From NCBI GenBank assembly GCA_020851885.1, contig JADZBW010000273.1:1-5343 (forward strand): a stretch of 5,343 nucleotides of DNA, in the 5' to 3' direction. Source of the stretch: Fimbriimonadaceae bacterium (GTDB lineage: Bacteria > Armatimonadota > Fimbriimonadia > Fimbriimonadales > Fimbriimonadaceae). Below are positions 1 to 5,343 of this stretch, one piece after another; the stretch's first letter is position 1; every line of letters begins with the position of its first letter. The position numbers and the translations under genes were made by a program. The notes under the pieces are model-generated. The model was not told where the DNA came from. It did not search any database and worked only from the letters and a program-made list of their open reading frames with translations.

Positions 1-361
1 CGATCTCCTTGTCCGCCACCGCCACCCGCGACGCTTCATGGATCCGCGAAATCTCATTCAGTACTTGGGCGGTCCCCAGGGACACCCTGAATGGCCGATC
101 GACTTGGTCGGTGTAATAGCTGAAACCGCGATCCAGCAGTGGGCTCTCGATCGCAAGCGACTTGAGATCAGGCCGGTAACTCCCCGGTCCCAGCACCCAA
201 ACCGCCTGTCCGTAGGCAATATGCCCGGCGAGTTCCCCGACGCTGAGCAGCCTGGGGTGGGCTCGCGTCCATAGGTCCTCGTCCGATAGGCCTCCCAACG
301 CAATGGCGAATTCACGGTGAGCCTCATCCCAGGCCTCGAGCAAGGGTAACAACGTAGACAT
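1..361 (-). CDS. DinB-like four-helix family protein, C-terminus cut by window edge
   Basis: Reading the minus strand from the ATG at 361 gives 120 open codons running off the left edge, so only the N-terminal part is visible. It starts MSTLLPLLEAWDEAHREF and continues with a 'LSDEDLW' turn and then 'LLSVGELAGHIAYGQAVWVL' (about residues 38-57). This helix-turn-helix pattern, with a His (H47) in 'xxELxxHIAxxQxxW', is typical of the DinB/DUF664 superfamily, in which that His is one of three metal ligands. The other ligands would lie beyond the edge or are not clear. Family members are small metal-binding four-helix bundles, including damage-inducible proteins and thiol-dependent S-transferases; the substrate here cannot be told. 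The start is supported by two in-frame TAG codons shortly upstream, although no good Shine-Dalgarno site precedes it. The gene is divergent from the thiolase. Family assignment is fairly confident; the specific function is unknown. Confidence 0.72.
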   Translation of the reverse strand, partial: MSTLLPLLEAWDEAHREFAIALGGLSDEDLWTRAHPRLLSVGELAGHIAYGQAVWVLGPGSYRPDLKSLAIESPLLDRGFSYYTDQVDRPFRVSLGTAQVLNEISRIHEASRVAVADKEI

Positions 362-583
362 CGCCGCAAGTGTATCAGATGTCTACTACTTTCGCCAGGA
401 CGCCCTCCAAGGGAGAGATCGCGTCTTTGACCAGGACGATGACTTGGTGGAAACCTGGCCCATCGCATGGGGCTTGGAAGTCCCAAGCTGAAAAATGCAA
501 ATTGGGTTTTCGAGCCCGCCCTGCCTGATCTCCGCCTGACTCAAAAGGTATCCTGGAACCTGAACATCGAGGTTCAAATCACT
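362..583. other. Divergent intergenic region between the DinB-like gene and the thiolase
   Basis: This gap lies between two divergent starts and should hold both promoters, but I cannot point to a convincing -35/-10 pair on either strand. A TTGACC at 427-432 has no matching -10 at 16-18 bp. Two small inverted repeats occur: CCCAT/ATGGG around 459-471 and CTTGG/CCAAG around 474-488. Short open frames exist, among them a plus-strand ATG frame from 373 to about 530 and a minus-strand frame ending at 375. None has a good start with a ribosome site or a recognisable product. Confidence 0.5.
569..572 (+). promoter_or_regulatory. Probable ribosome binding site of the thiolase gene
   Basis: GAGG lies 11 bases before the ATG at 584. 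The spacing is slightly long, but it is the clearest Shine-Dalgarno-like site in the window. It supports 584 over the in-frame ATG at 467. Confidence 0.5.
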
Positions 584-1762
584 ATGGAAAACGCCGTCAT
601 TCTCGCAGGAGCACGCACCCCGATTGGAGCCTTCTCCGGAAGCCTCAGCACCTTCACCGGACCGCAACTCGGTTCCTTTGCTATCAAGGAGGCGCTGAGC
701 CGTGCCGGAGTCGCCTCGGAAGAGATCGACGAGGTGCTGATGGGAATGGTCCTTACTGGCGGCGTCGGCCAAGCCCCCGCCCGCCAGGCCTCCAAGGGTG
801 CCGGCGTTCCCGACTCGGTTCCCTGCACCACCGTCAACAAGGTCTGTGGTAGCGGCATGAAGACCGCCATGATGGCCGCCCAAGCGATCCGCTGCGGCGA
901 CGCCAATCTCGTGATCGCAGGTGGCATGGAATCCATGTCCAACGCCCCTTATGCCCTCGACAAGGCCCGCAGCGGCTACCGGATGGGCAACGGAACGCTC
1001 TTGGACCTCATGATCCACGATGGTCTTTGGGACCCTTACCACAACGTCCACATGGGGAATTGCGGTGACAAGACCGCCAAAGAGTTTGCCTTCACCCGCG
1101 AGCAACTCGATGCCTTCTCCGCCGAATCCCTCAACCGCGCCGTCGCTGCTCAGCAGAGCGGCAAATTGGCGGAGGAAATCGTCCCCGTTTCGGTCCCTCA
1201 GCGTAAAGGCGACCCGGTCGTCGTGAGCCTCGATGAAGGCCCTGGCAAGGGCGATCCCGCCAAACTCCCGTCCCTTCGCCCTGCATTCGATAAGGAAGGC
1301 GTCACGACCGCCGGTAACGCCAGCTCCATCAACGATGGCGGCGCCGCTCTCGTCCTGGCCTCCGAATCGGAGGCGAACAAGCGTGGTCTCAAACCACTTG
1401 GAAGGATTGTCGGCTATTCCCAGCATGCTCAGGCGCCAGAATGGTTCACGACCGCCCCTGCCTTTGCCATCGAGAAGCTACTCGCCAAGCACGGTCTGGG
1501 CGTGGGCGACATCGACCTTTTTGAAGTCAATGAGGCCTTCGCCGTCGTCGCCATGGTCGTTGCCCAAAAAGCAGGCATCCCCCATGAGAAGCTGAACGTG
1601 AATGGCGGCGCCGTCGCTCTTGGCCACCCGATCGGCATGACTGGCACCAGGCTCCTTCTCACCGCGCTCTACGAACTCCGGCGGCGCGGCGGCAAGTACG
1701 CCGTTTGCACCCCTTGCATTGGCGGGGGAGAAGCCACCGCGGTGCTGCTCGAAGCGATGTAG
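584..1762 (+). CDS. Acetyl-CoA C-acetyltransferase (biosynthetic-type thiolase)
   Basis: This enzyme condenses two acetyl-CoA to acetoacetyl-CoA, or cleaves it in reverse. It acts in the cytosol and feeds ketone body, mevalonate, polyhydroxybutyrate or fatty-acid routes. The 392 residues match the usual family length of about 393. The nucleophile is C88 in 'NKVCGSGMK'. 'GGMESMSNAPY' follows at 113-123, and 'HMG' at 156-158 as in acetoacetyl-CoA thiolases. 'NEAF' carries N316, 'GGAVALGHPIGMTG' carries H348, and 'CIGGGEA' carries the second catalytic Cys, C378. All catalytic residues are present. I chose the ATG at 584 because thiolases begin almost directly with 'VILAGARTPIG', and a GAGG precedes it. 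An in-frame ATG at 467 would add 39 unrelated residues. No partner gene such as a hydroxyacyl-CoA dehydrogenase or PHA synthase is nearby, so the pathway stays open. The symbols atoB, phaA or thlA would all fit; substrate chain length is inferred from motif similarity to ACAT-type enzymes rather than FadA. Confidence 0.93.
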   Translation: MENAVILAGARTPIGAFSGSLSTFTGPQLGSFAIKEALSRAGVASEEIDEVLMGMVLTGGVGQAPARQASKGAGVPDSVPCTTVNKVCGSGMKTAMMAAQAIRCGDANLVIAGGMESMSNAPYALDKARSGYRMGNGTLLDLMIHDGLWDPYHNVHMGNCGDKTAKEFAFTREQLDAFSAESLNRAVAAQQSGKLAEEIVPVSVPQRKGDPVVVSLDEGPGKGDPAKLPSLRPAFDKEGVTTAGNASSINDGGAALVLASESEANKRGLKPLGRIVGYSQHAQAPEWFTTAPAFAIEKLLAKHGLGVGDIDLFEVNEAFAVVAMVVAQKAGIPHEKLNVNGGAVALGHPIGMTGTRLLLTALYELRRRGGKYAVCTPCIGGGEATAVLLEAM

Positions 1763-1811
1763 GCTCACGCGGAGCCCTTTCCCGACCCTGGGGAAAGGGC
1801 TCCGCTAGCCT
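1761..1811 (+). terminator. Strong hairpin at the end of the thiolase gene, probable terminator without T-tract
   Basis: A perfect 15-bp stem has its left arm at 1769-1783 (GCGGAGCCCTTTCCC) and its right arm at 1791-1805, closing a 7-base loop at 1784-1790. After a small internal loop (CAC against T) the stem continues with AGGCT at 1761-1765 pairing to AGCCT at 1807-1811. The outer arm therefore overlaps the last two bases of the thiolase stop codon. Downstream reads TGAAAATGTGCC, so there is no run of T as in a classical intrinsic terminator. It could end transcription with factor help or protect the 3' end of the mRNA. Confidence 0.7.
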
Positions 1812-1885
1812 GAAAATGTGCCTTATCTGGTGATTTCAGGCAACAAACACAGTTTCTACCCCGTCAAAGTACTTGGCTACCGACA

Positions 1886-1917
1886 ATTGATATTGCGGTA
1901 TTGACTGCATTGGATTG
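1886..1917 (+). repeat. Five ATTG tetramers in the glgA leader, possible regulatory region
   Basis: ATTG occurs at 1886, 1892, 1900, 1909 and 1914, directly before the glgA ATG at 1920, in a stretch richer in A and T than its surroundings. The spacing is irregular (6, 8, 9 and 5 bases), so this is not a clean tandem repeat. It may simply reflect an AT-rich promoter or leader. The wider gap 1812-1919 must contain the glgA promoter if the upstream hairpin stops transcription. A TTGGCT at 1873-1878 is a possible -35, but the -10 candidate (GGTATT, 1897-1902) is poor. No strong Shine-Dalgarno site precedes glgA. Confidence 0.3.
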
Positions 1918-1919
1918 GA

Positions 1920-3389
1920 ATGGCAGGTAATTTTCTTAAGATTCTTTTCGTTTCGGCGGAAGTATCCCCCTATGCCAAGGTCGGCGGCCTGGCGGATGTA
2001 GCGGGCTCACTCCCCAAGGCATTGGCCAACGCGGGACATCAGGTCACCGTGGCGATGCCCGCATACCAAATGATCCTCGACGACCCTCGATGGACGATCG
2101 AGACCGCGATCGAGCATCTTCCAGTTACCATCAACGCCGACTGGACGGTCGACGCTTGGGTCAAGGAAGTCTGGATGGGCGACGTCCGTGTCCTCCTGAT
2201 CGGAGGCGAAGATTTCTTCACCGGCGCCAACTCCAGCGAACATATCTATCTGCCTGGAGTCGAGCAGTACATCTTCTGGTCTCATGCCGTCCTCCTCGCA
2301 TCGAAGAAGCTGGGCCTCAACCCGAATGTCGTTCACTGCAACGATTGGCAGACTGGCTTGATTCCAGTCCTCATGCGCGAGAAGTATGCCGCCGCATGGA
2401 GCCAAGTCGCCGCACTTTACACCATTCATAATCTCGCCTACCAGGGCGAGTTCGATCGATCGATTCTCGATCAAGCAGAGCTGTCGCAGAAGCTCTTCGT
2501 CCCGGAGAAGCTCGAAACCTGGGGCCGTTTCAATTTCCTGAAGGCAGGCTGCGTCTATTCCGATCAGGTCACGACGGTTAGCCCGACGTACGCGCAGGAA
2601 ATCAAACTTCCCCGCTATGGCTGCACCCTGGAGGGCCTGATGCAGCATCTCGACGAGCAAGGTCGTCTTACCGGCATTCTCAACGGCCTGGACTTGGAGT
2701 TCTTCAACCCGGCAACCGACCCTGCCCTGCCTACTGCCTACGACCTCGAAGACCTGTCTGGCAAGGTGACTTGCAAAGCGCGACTGCAGTCGGAGTTGGG
2801 CCTGCCGGTCAAGCCAGGCGTGCCGCTGATGGGTATCGTTAGCCGCCTGAGCCATCAAAAGGGCCTCGACTTGGTTCTGGAGATCGCCTCTCGCCTCCAC
2901 GCCCTGCCGGGCCAACTGGTGGTGCAAGGTTTGGGCGATCCTTGGATTGCCGGCCAGCTCCAGCAACTGACCGAGCGGTTTGCTGAGAACATTTGCTTTG
3001 CTCCAAGGTTCGACGCCGATCTCGCCCAGCGAATCTATGCTGGCGCCGACATGTTCCTCATGCCCAGCGCTTTCGAACCCTGCGGTCTGGGTCAAATGAT
3101 CGCGATGCGCTACGGAACCGTACCGATCGTCCGCAAAACCGGCGGCCTCGCCGACACCGTCTTCGAGGGCAAGAACGGGTTCGTCTTCGATCAGAGCGAT
3201 CCCGGACAGCTTTGGGCCGCCCTCGAGCGAGCGAGCGAGGAATTCCAAGTCATCTCGGATTGGGGTCACTTCGTGAAGGCGGGGATGAGCATGGACTTCT
3301 CATGGGATTCCAGCGCCAGCGAATATGTGGATGTCTACCACAAGGCGATGGCGGGAAGGGCGGTTCAGTCGGCCGCCGCTGCAAGCTAG
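1920..3389 (+). CDS. glgA: Glycogen synthase (ADP-glucose type, GT5)
   Basis: GlgA transfers glucose from ADP-glucose to the non-reducing end of an alpha-1,4-glucan in the cytosol, with retention of configuration. The 489 residues are close to the usual 470-490. The N-terminal GT5 catalytic domain opens with 'KILFVSAEVSPYAKVGGLAD'. K20-V-G-G-L is the ADP-glucose binding motif (K-T-G-G-L in E. coli). 'HCNDWQTGL' (139-147) and 'TIHNLAYQG' (168-176) follow. The C-terminal GT-B half begins near 300 with 'GIVSRLSHQKGLD', where R309 and K314 bind the phosphates. It contains 'FEPCGLGQ' with the conserved E386 and the second 'KTGGLADTV' at 406-414. The start is the only ATG available, since an in-frame TGA lies at 1902. 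No glgB, glgC or glgP is visible, so the gene may be a single unit behind its own promoter. Its stop overlaps that of queG on the other strand. The tail after 475 is Ala-rich and probably unstructured. Confidence 0.96.
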   Translation: MAGNFLKILFVSAEVSPYAKVGGLADVAGSLPKALANAGHQVTVAMPAYQMILDDPRWTIETAIEHLPVTINADWTVDAWVKEVWMGDVRVLLIGGEDFFTGANSSEHIYLPGVEQYIFWSHAVLLASKKLGLNPNVVHCNDWQTGLIPVLMREKYAAAWSQVAALYTIHNLAYQGEFDRSILDQAELSQKLFVPEKLETWGRFNFLKAGCVYSDQVTTVSPTYAQEIKLPRYGCTLEGLMQHLDEQGRLTGILNGLDLEFFNPATDPALPTAYDLEDLSGKVTCKARLQSELGLPVKPGVPLMGIVSRLSHQKGLDLVLEIASRLHALPGQLVVQGLGDPWIAGQLQQLTERFAENICFAPRFDADLAQRIYAGADMFLMPSAFEPCGLGQMIAMRYGTVPIVRKTGGLADTVFEGKNGFVFDQSDPGQLWAALERASEEFQVISDWGHFVKAGMSMDFSWDSSASEYVDVYHKAMAGRAVQSAAAAS

Positions 3390-4330
3390 GCATTCTCGTC
3401 GACAAGATTGACCGAGGCATTGCGACGTAGGCCCTCGATTCCCGCACGCCTCACCGGACTCCCCTGGGTGAGGCGATCCCAATCTTGTTGCTCGATGACC
3501 CTCAGTTGCTGAAGCCCCGGCCACTCCCTGACCGCCAGAAAGTCCTTCTCTTGTGTTTGAACAGCCCGCAATGGCTGGCTTGGGCGCGGTCGATTGAACG
3601 GGCAGACTTCCTGGCAGATGTCGCAGCCAAATGTCCAGCCGCCCATCCTCGCTTGAAGCCCACCCTCGATCTCCCCCCGATGCTCGATCGTGAGATAGCT
3701 AATGCACCGTCGTGCATCGACTTGCCAACGACCGTCCTCGTGAACGATCGCCCCGGTCGGACAAGCATCGATGCATGCCCTGCACTTCCCACAGTTCCCG
3801 ATGGCTGGCGTATCCGAATCAATGGACAGATTGGTCAGCAAGAAGCCCAACAAGAACCACGAACCCCGTTGCGAGTTGATCAGCATCGTATTCTTGCCGT
3901 ACCAGCCCAACCCGGCCAGCAGGGCAAAGTCCCGTTCCATGAGGGGGGCGCTGTCTACGCAAATCCGTTGTTCGACATTCGCATGCTCCTGCCCCAGCCA
4001 CTCGCCAAGGCGTTTGAGTTTGCCTCGAATGACCTTGTGATAATCGCGCCCCAGGGCGTAACGGGCAATTCGCGGCCGGTTTGCCGAAATCGGATTGGGT
4101 TGGTTGTAGTTCAGACCGACCGCGATGATGGATTGGCAGGAAGGGAGCAGACTTCTTGGATCTCTCTTTGCATCCAGATGGCGACGTAGGTAATCCATCG
4201 ATGCATCTCGCCCCCTGTCGAGCCAGTCCCTGTAGGCGGACCAATGCGGCGGCTCCTGAGCTGCGCAGACTCCACACAAGTCGAATCCGAGGGCACGGGC
4301 TTGGGCCTTGATCGGCTCGGTGGAGAGCAT
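3386..4330 (-). CDS. queG: Epoxyqueuosine reductase (short form)
   Basis: QueG reduces epoxyqueuosine to queuosine at the tRNA wobble position 34, the last step of queuosine synthesis. It uses a cobalamin cofactor and two [4Fe-4S] clusters. The 314-residue product has the N-terminal DUF1730 region with 'GLNYNQP' (72-78) and 'ALGRDYHKVIRGKL' (92-105). 'CVDSAPLMERDFA' (124-136) follows, with the conserved Asp of the active site, then 'AGLGWYGKNTMLI'. The ferredoxin-like part supplies C180, C183, C186 and C190-P for one cluster, and C209, C236, C239 and C243-P for the other. 'GSPVRRAGIEGLRRNA' (290-305) is the usual closing motif. The protein ends there and lacks the HEAT-like C-terminal extension of the E. 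coli and B. subtilis enzymes (about 380 residues). The ATG at 4330 is the first in frame after a TAA and has no clear Shine-Dalgarno site. It lies 24 bases after rsmA, so co-transcription is likely. Confidence 0.95.
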   Translation of the reverse strand: MLSTEPIKAQARALGFDLCGVCAAQEPPHWSAYRDWLDRGRDASMDYLRRHLDAKRDPRSLLPSCQSIIAVGLNYNQPNPISANRPRIARYALGRDYHKVIRGKLKRLGEWLGQEHANVEQRICVDSAPLMERDFALLAGLGWYGKNTMLINSQRGSWFLLGFLLTNLSIDSDTPAIGNCGKCRACIDACPTGAIVHEDGRWQVDARRCISYLTIEHRGEIEGGLQARMGGWTFGCDICQEVCPFNRPRPSQPLRAVQTQEKDFLAVREWPGLQQLRVIEQQDWDRLTQGSPVRRAGIEGLRRNASVNLVDENA

Positions 4331-4341
4331 TGGCGGAGTTT

Positions 4342-4355
4342 AGCGCAAGGGCGCT
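4342..4355 (-). other. Small hairpin in the rsmA-queG junction
   Basis: AGCGC and GCGCT pair around a 4-base loop, giving a 5-bp GC-rich stem that begins at the last base of the rsmA stop codon and ends 11 bases before the queG start. It has no T-tract and is too short to be a convincing terminator. It could tune queG translation or mRNA processing, or be chance. Confidence 0.25.
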
Positions 4356-5188
4356 CAGACGGGAACTCCCATCGACACCAGGGTGGTGTCGAGGGCCTGC
4401 CATTCCGACATCGTCAGTTCCTGCGGCCGCGCCAGATCGGACAGCCCAGCCTGGAGCGTCGCCTCCACCGCCGTTGACCTTTCGATGCGGTAACCGCCCA
4501 CCAAATTGTTCACGATCGTCTTTCGAGGTTGGGCGAATCCGAACCGAACGAGCTTGAAGAAATGGTCGGAAGGGTCCTCTTCCAAGGGCCGGAATTGAAG
4601 CACCATGGAATCCACCTTTGGGGGCGGAAGAAAGGCGCCGGCGGGAGCCGAGACGACCTTCTCAATCTGGAATTGAGCCTGAAGATACACGGAAAGCGAA
4701 CCCCGCTCCGAAGTTCTTGGTCCCGCCAGCACGCGCTCCGCAACCTCCTTCTGCATCATGAGAATTGCGACGTCGTAAAGCCGCCTTGCCTCGGCGATTC
4801 GAGTCAACAATGGTCCCGTAATGTAATAGGGCAGGTTGGAAACCAGCCCGCGTGGGGGCGATAGCTCCCGTAATAGACCGGCAAGGTCAGCCTTCAATGC
4901 ATCTGCCTTGCGGACATCGACGGTCGGCGCGGACTCGGCCAGCGCCGAAATCATCGTTTCATCGAGCTCGATCGCAATCATCTTGGGCACGACCCTGCCG
5001 ATGTTCGCGGTCAGGACGCCAGGTCCCGGGCCAATCTCAAGCACACCCTGACATGCAGAAAGGCGCTCCACGATCGCCCCCACGACTCGGGATGAGCACA
5101 GAAAATGCTGTCCGAGGCGCTTATCGGCCGTGAGGCCATGGCGACCGAGGAACGCCTTCAGCGATCCTGGATCGGTTAGATCAACCAC
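4355..5188 (-). CDS. rsmA: 16S rRNA (adenine(1518)-N6/adenine(1519)-N6)-dimethyltransferase
   Basis: RsmA (KsgA) uses S-adenosylmethionine to dimethylate two adjacent adenines in the 3'-terminal hairpin of 16S rRNA during small-subunit maturation. Its 277 residues match the family's usual 265-290. Visible motifs, in order, are 'KRLGQHFL' (23-30), the SAM-binding 'EIGPGPGVLT' (51-60), the acidic ribose contact E74 in 'IAIELD', and D96 in 'KADAL'. The catalytic 'SNLPYYI' (117-123) comes next, then 'FLPPPKVDS' (186-194), 'FAQPRKT' (218-224) and the C-terminal 'RPQELT' (254-259). The start is GTG at 5188: no ATG is available upstream, and the distance to 'LGQHFL' matches the family. The start overlaps the end of the 3D-domain gene by 8 bases, which suggests translational coupling. 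Only a weak AAGA precedes it. queG follows after 24 bases. The ORF is intact with all key motifs. Confidence 0.96.
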   Translation of the reverse strand: MVDLTDPGSLKAFLGRHGLTADKRLGQHFLCSSRVVGAIVERLSACQGVLEIGPGPGVLTANIGRVVPKMIAIELDETMISALAESAPTVDVRKADALKADLAGLLRELSPPRGLVSNLPYYITGPLLTRIAEARRLYDVAILMMQKEVAERVLAGPRTSERGSLSVYLQAQFQIEKVVSAPAGAFLPPPKVDSMVLQFRPLEEDPSDHFFKLVRFGFAQPRKTIVNNLVGGYRIERSTAVEATLQAGLSDLARPQELTMSEWQALDTTLVSMGVPV

Positions 5189-5343
5189 TCTTGCGAAGCA
5201 CGTGCACTTTCACGGTCTTGCGACCATAGGAAAGGGCAGTAGCCCGACTGTCAAAGCAAAGGTCGATTCGGTTGCCCTTGATCGCGCTCCCTTTATCGGA
5301 GGCAATCGCAAAGCCGTATCCCTCGACGAAGACCATCGTCCCC
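5181..5343 (-). CDS. 3D-domain protein, C-terminal fragment (N-terminus beyond window)
   Basis: The minus strand is open from the right edge to a TGA at 5181-5183 and encodes the last 53 residues of a larger protein. It reads 'GTMVFVEGYGFAIASDKGSAIKGNRIDLCF' and so on, ending 'YGRKTVKVHVLRKSG'. This is the C-terminal half of the 3D domain, named for three conserved aspartates. Two of them are visible, in 'SDKG' (D16) and 'NRID' (D27); the first would lie upstream. 3D domains form a double-psi beta-barrel related to MltA and are found at the end of YabE/RpfB-like and other secreted cell-wall proteins. Any signal peptide, G5 or LysM region would lie outside the window. It is followed by rsmA with an 8-base overlap, resembling the yabE-rnmV-ksgA neighbourhood of Firmicutes but with no rnmV between. 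Domain call is confident; enzymatic activity on peptidoglycan is inferred. Confidence 0.85.
   Translation of the reverse strand, partial: GTMVFVEGYGFAIASDKGSAIKGNRIDLCFDSRATALSYGRKTVKVHVLRKSG

Noticed and set aside
467..583. N-terminal extension of the thiolase from the in-frame ATG at 467
   Set aside because: Thiolases start a few residues before 'VILAGARTPIG'. The extra 39 residues are unlike the family, and a GAGG precedes 584.
386..1426. A 346-codon open frame on the minus strand opposite the thiolase
   Set aside because: It lies antisense to a thiolase with all catalytic motifs and its product resembles no known family. Long antisense frames are expected in GC-rich coding DNA.
1818..1904. 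Small GTG frame of 28 codons in the gap before glgA
   Set aside because: It is very short, has no ribosome site, follows the hairpin directly and has no recognisable product.
2453..2464. CGATCGATCGAT run inside glgA
   Set aside because: It is a chance run of Asp-Arg-Ser-Ile codons in a normal reading frame, in a window where GATC and CGAT are common throughout.
2007..3269. A 420-codon open frame on the minus strand opposite glgA
   Set aside because: It mirrors the codon structure of glgA, which has all GT5 motifs. It shows no domain pattern of its own.
1..5343. Search for CRISPR repeats, tRNA genes, insertion-sequence ends and riboswitches
   Set aside because: No regularly spaced repeats, tRNA-like cloverleaf, transposase motif or known riboswitch pattern was seen. 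Nearly all of the window is accounted for by housekeeping genes.

Overview
The window is ordinary bacterial chromosome, moderately GC-rich by eye, with six protein-coding genes packed tightly and no sign of mobile DNA, CRISPR, tRNA or rRNA. Two genes are cut by the window edges. No single gene fixes the phylum. A 3D-domain protein directly upstream of rsmA recalls the yabE-rnmV-ksgA order of Firmicutes. The high GC, poor Shine-Dalgarno sites and overall protein character would also fit a less-sampled Terrabacteria lineage such as Armatimonadota. That placement is a guess.

Layout, left to right. A DinB-like four-helix protein runs off the left edge on the minus strand (1-361). A gap of 222 bp separates it from a divergent plus-strand acetyl-CoA C-acetyltransferase (thiolase, 584-1762). 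A strong hairpin with a 15-bp perfect stem begins at the thiolase stop codon (1761-1811). After a short AT-richer leader with five ATTG tetramers comes glgA, an ADP-glucose-type glycogen synthase (1920-3389, plus).

Converging on glgA is a minus-strand cluster read from the right edge: the C-terminal part of a 3D-domain protein (5181 to beyond 5343), rsmA/ksgA (4355-5188) and queG (3386-4330). The 3D gene and rsmA overlap by 8 bp, rsmA and queG are 24 bp apart, and queG and glgA share a CTAG in which each strand reads its own TAG stop. These three minus-strand genes look like one transcription unit.

Functionally the window mixes central carbon metabolism (acetoacetyl-CoA formation or cleavage, glycogen synthesis) with RNA modification (16S rRNA adenine dimethylation by RsmA, the last step of queuosine synthesis by QueG) and a probable cell-wall-linked 3D protein. 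I found no convincing new biological system. The points worth a second look are small architectural ones: the shared stop palindrome, the hairpin without a T-tract, the leader repeats before glgA, the overlap of the 3D gene with rsmA, and the short QueG.
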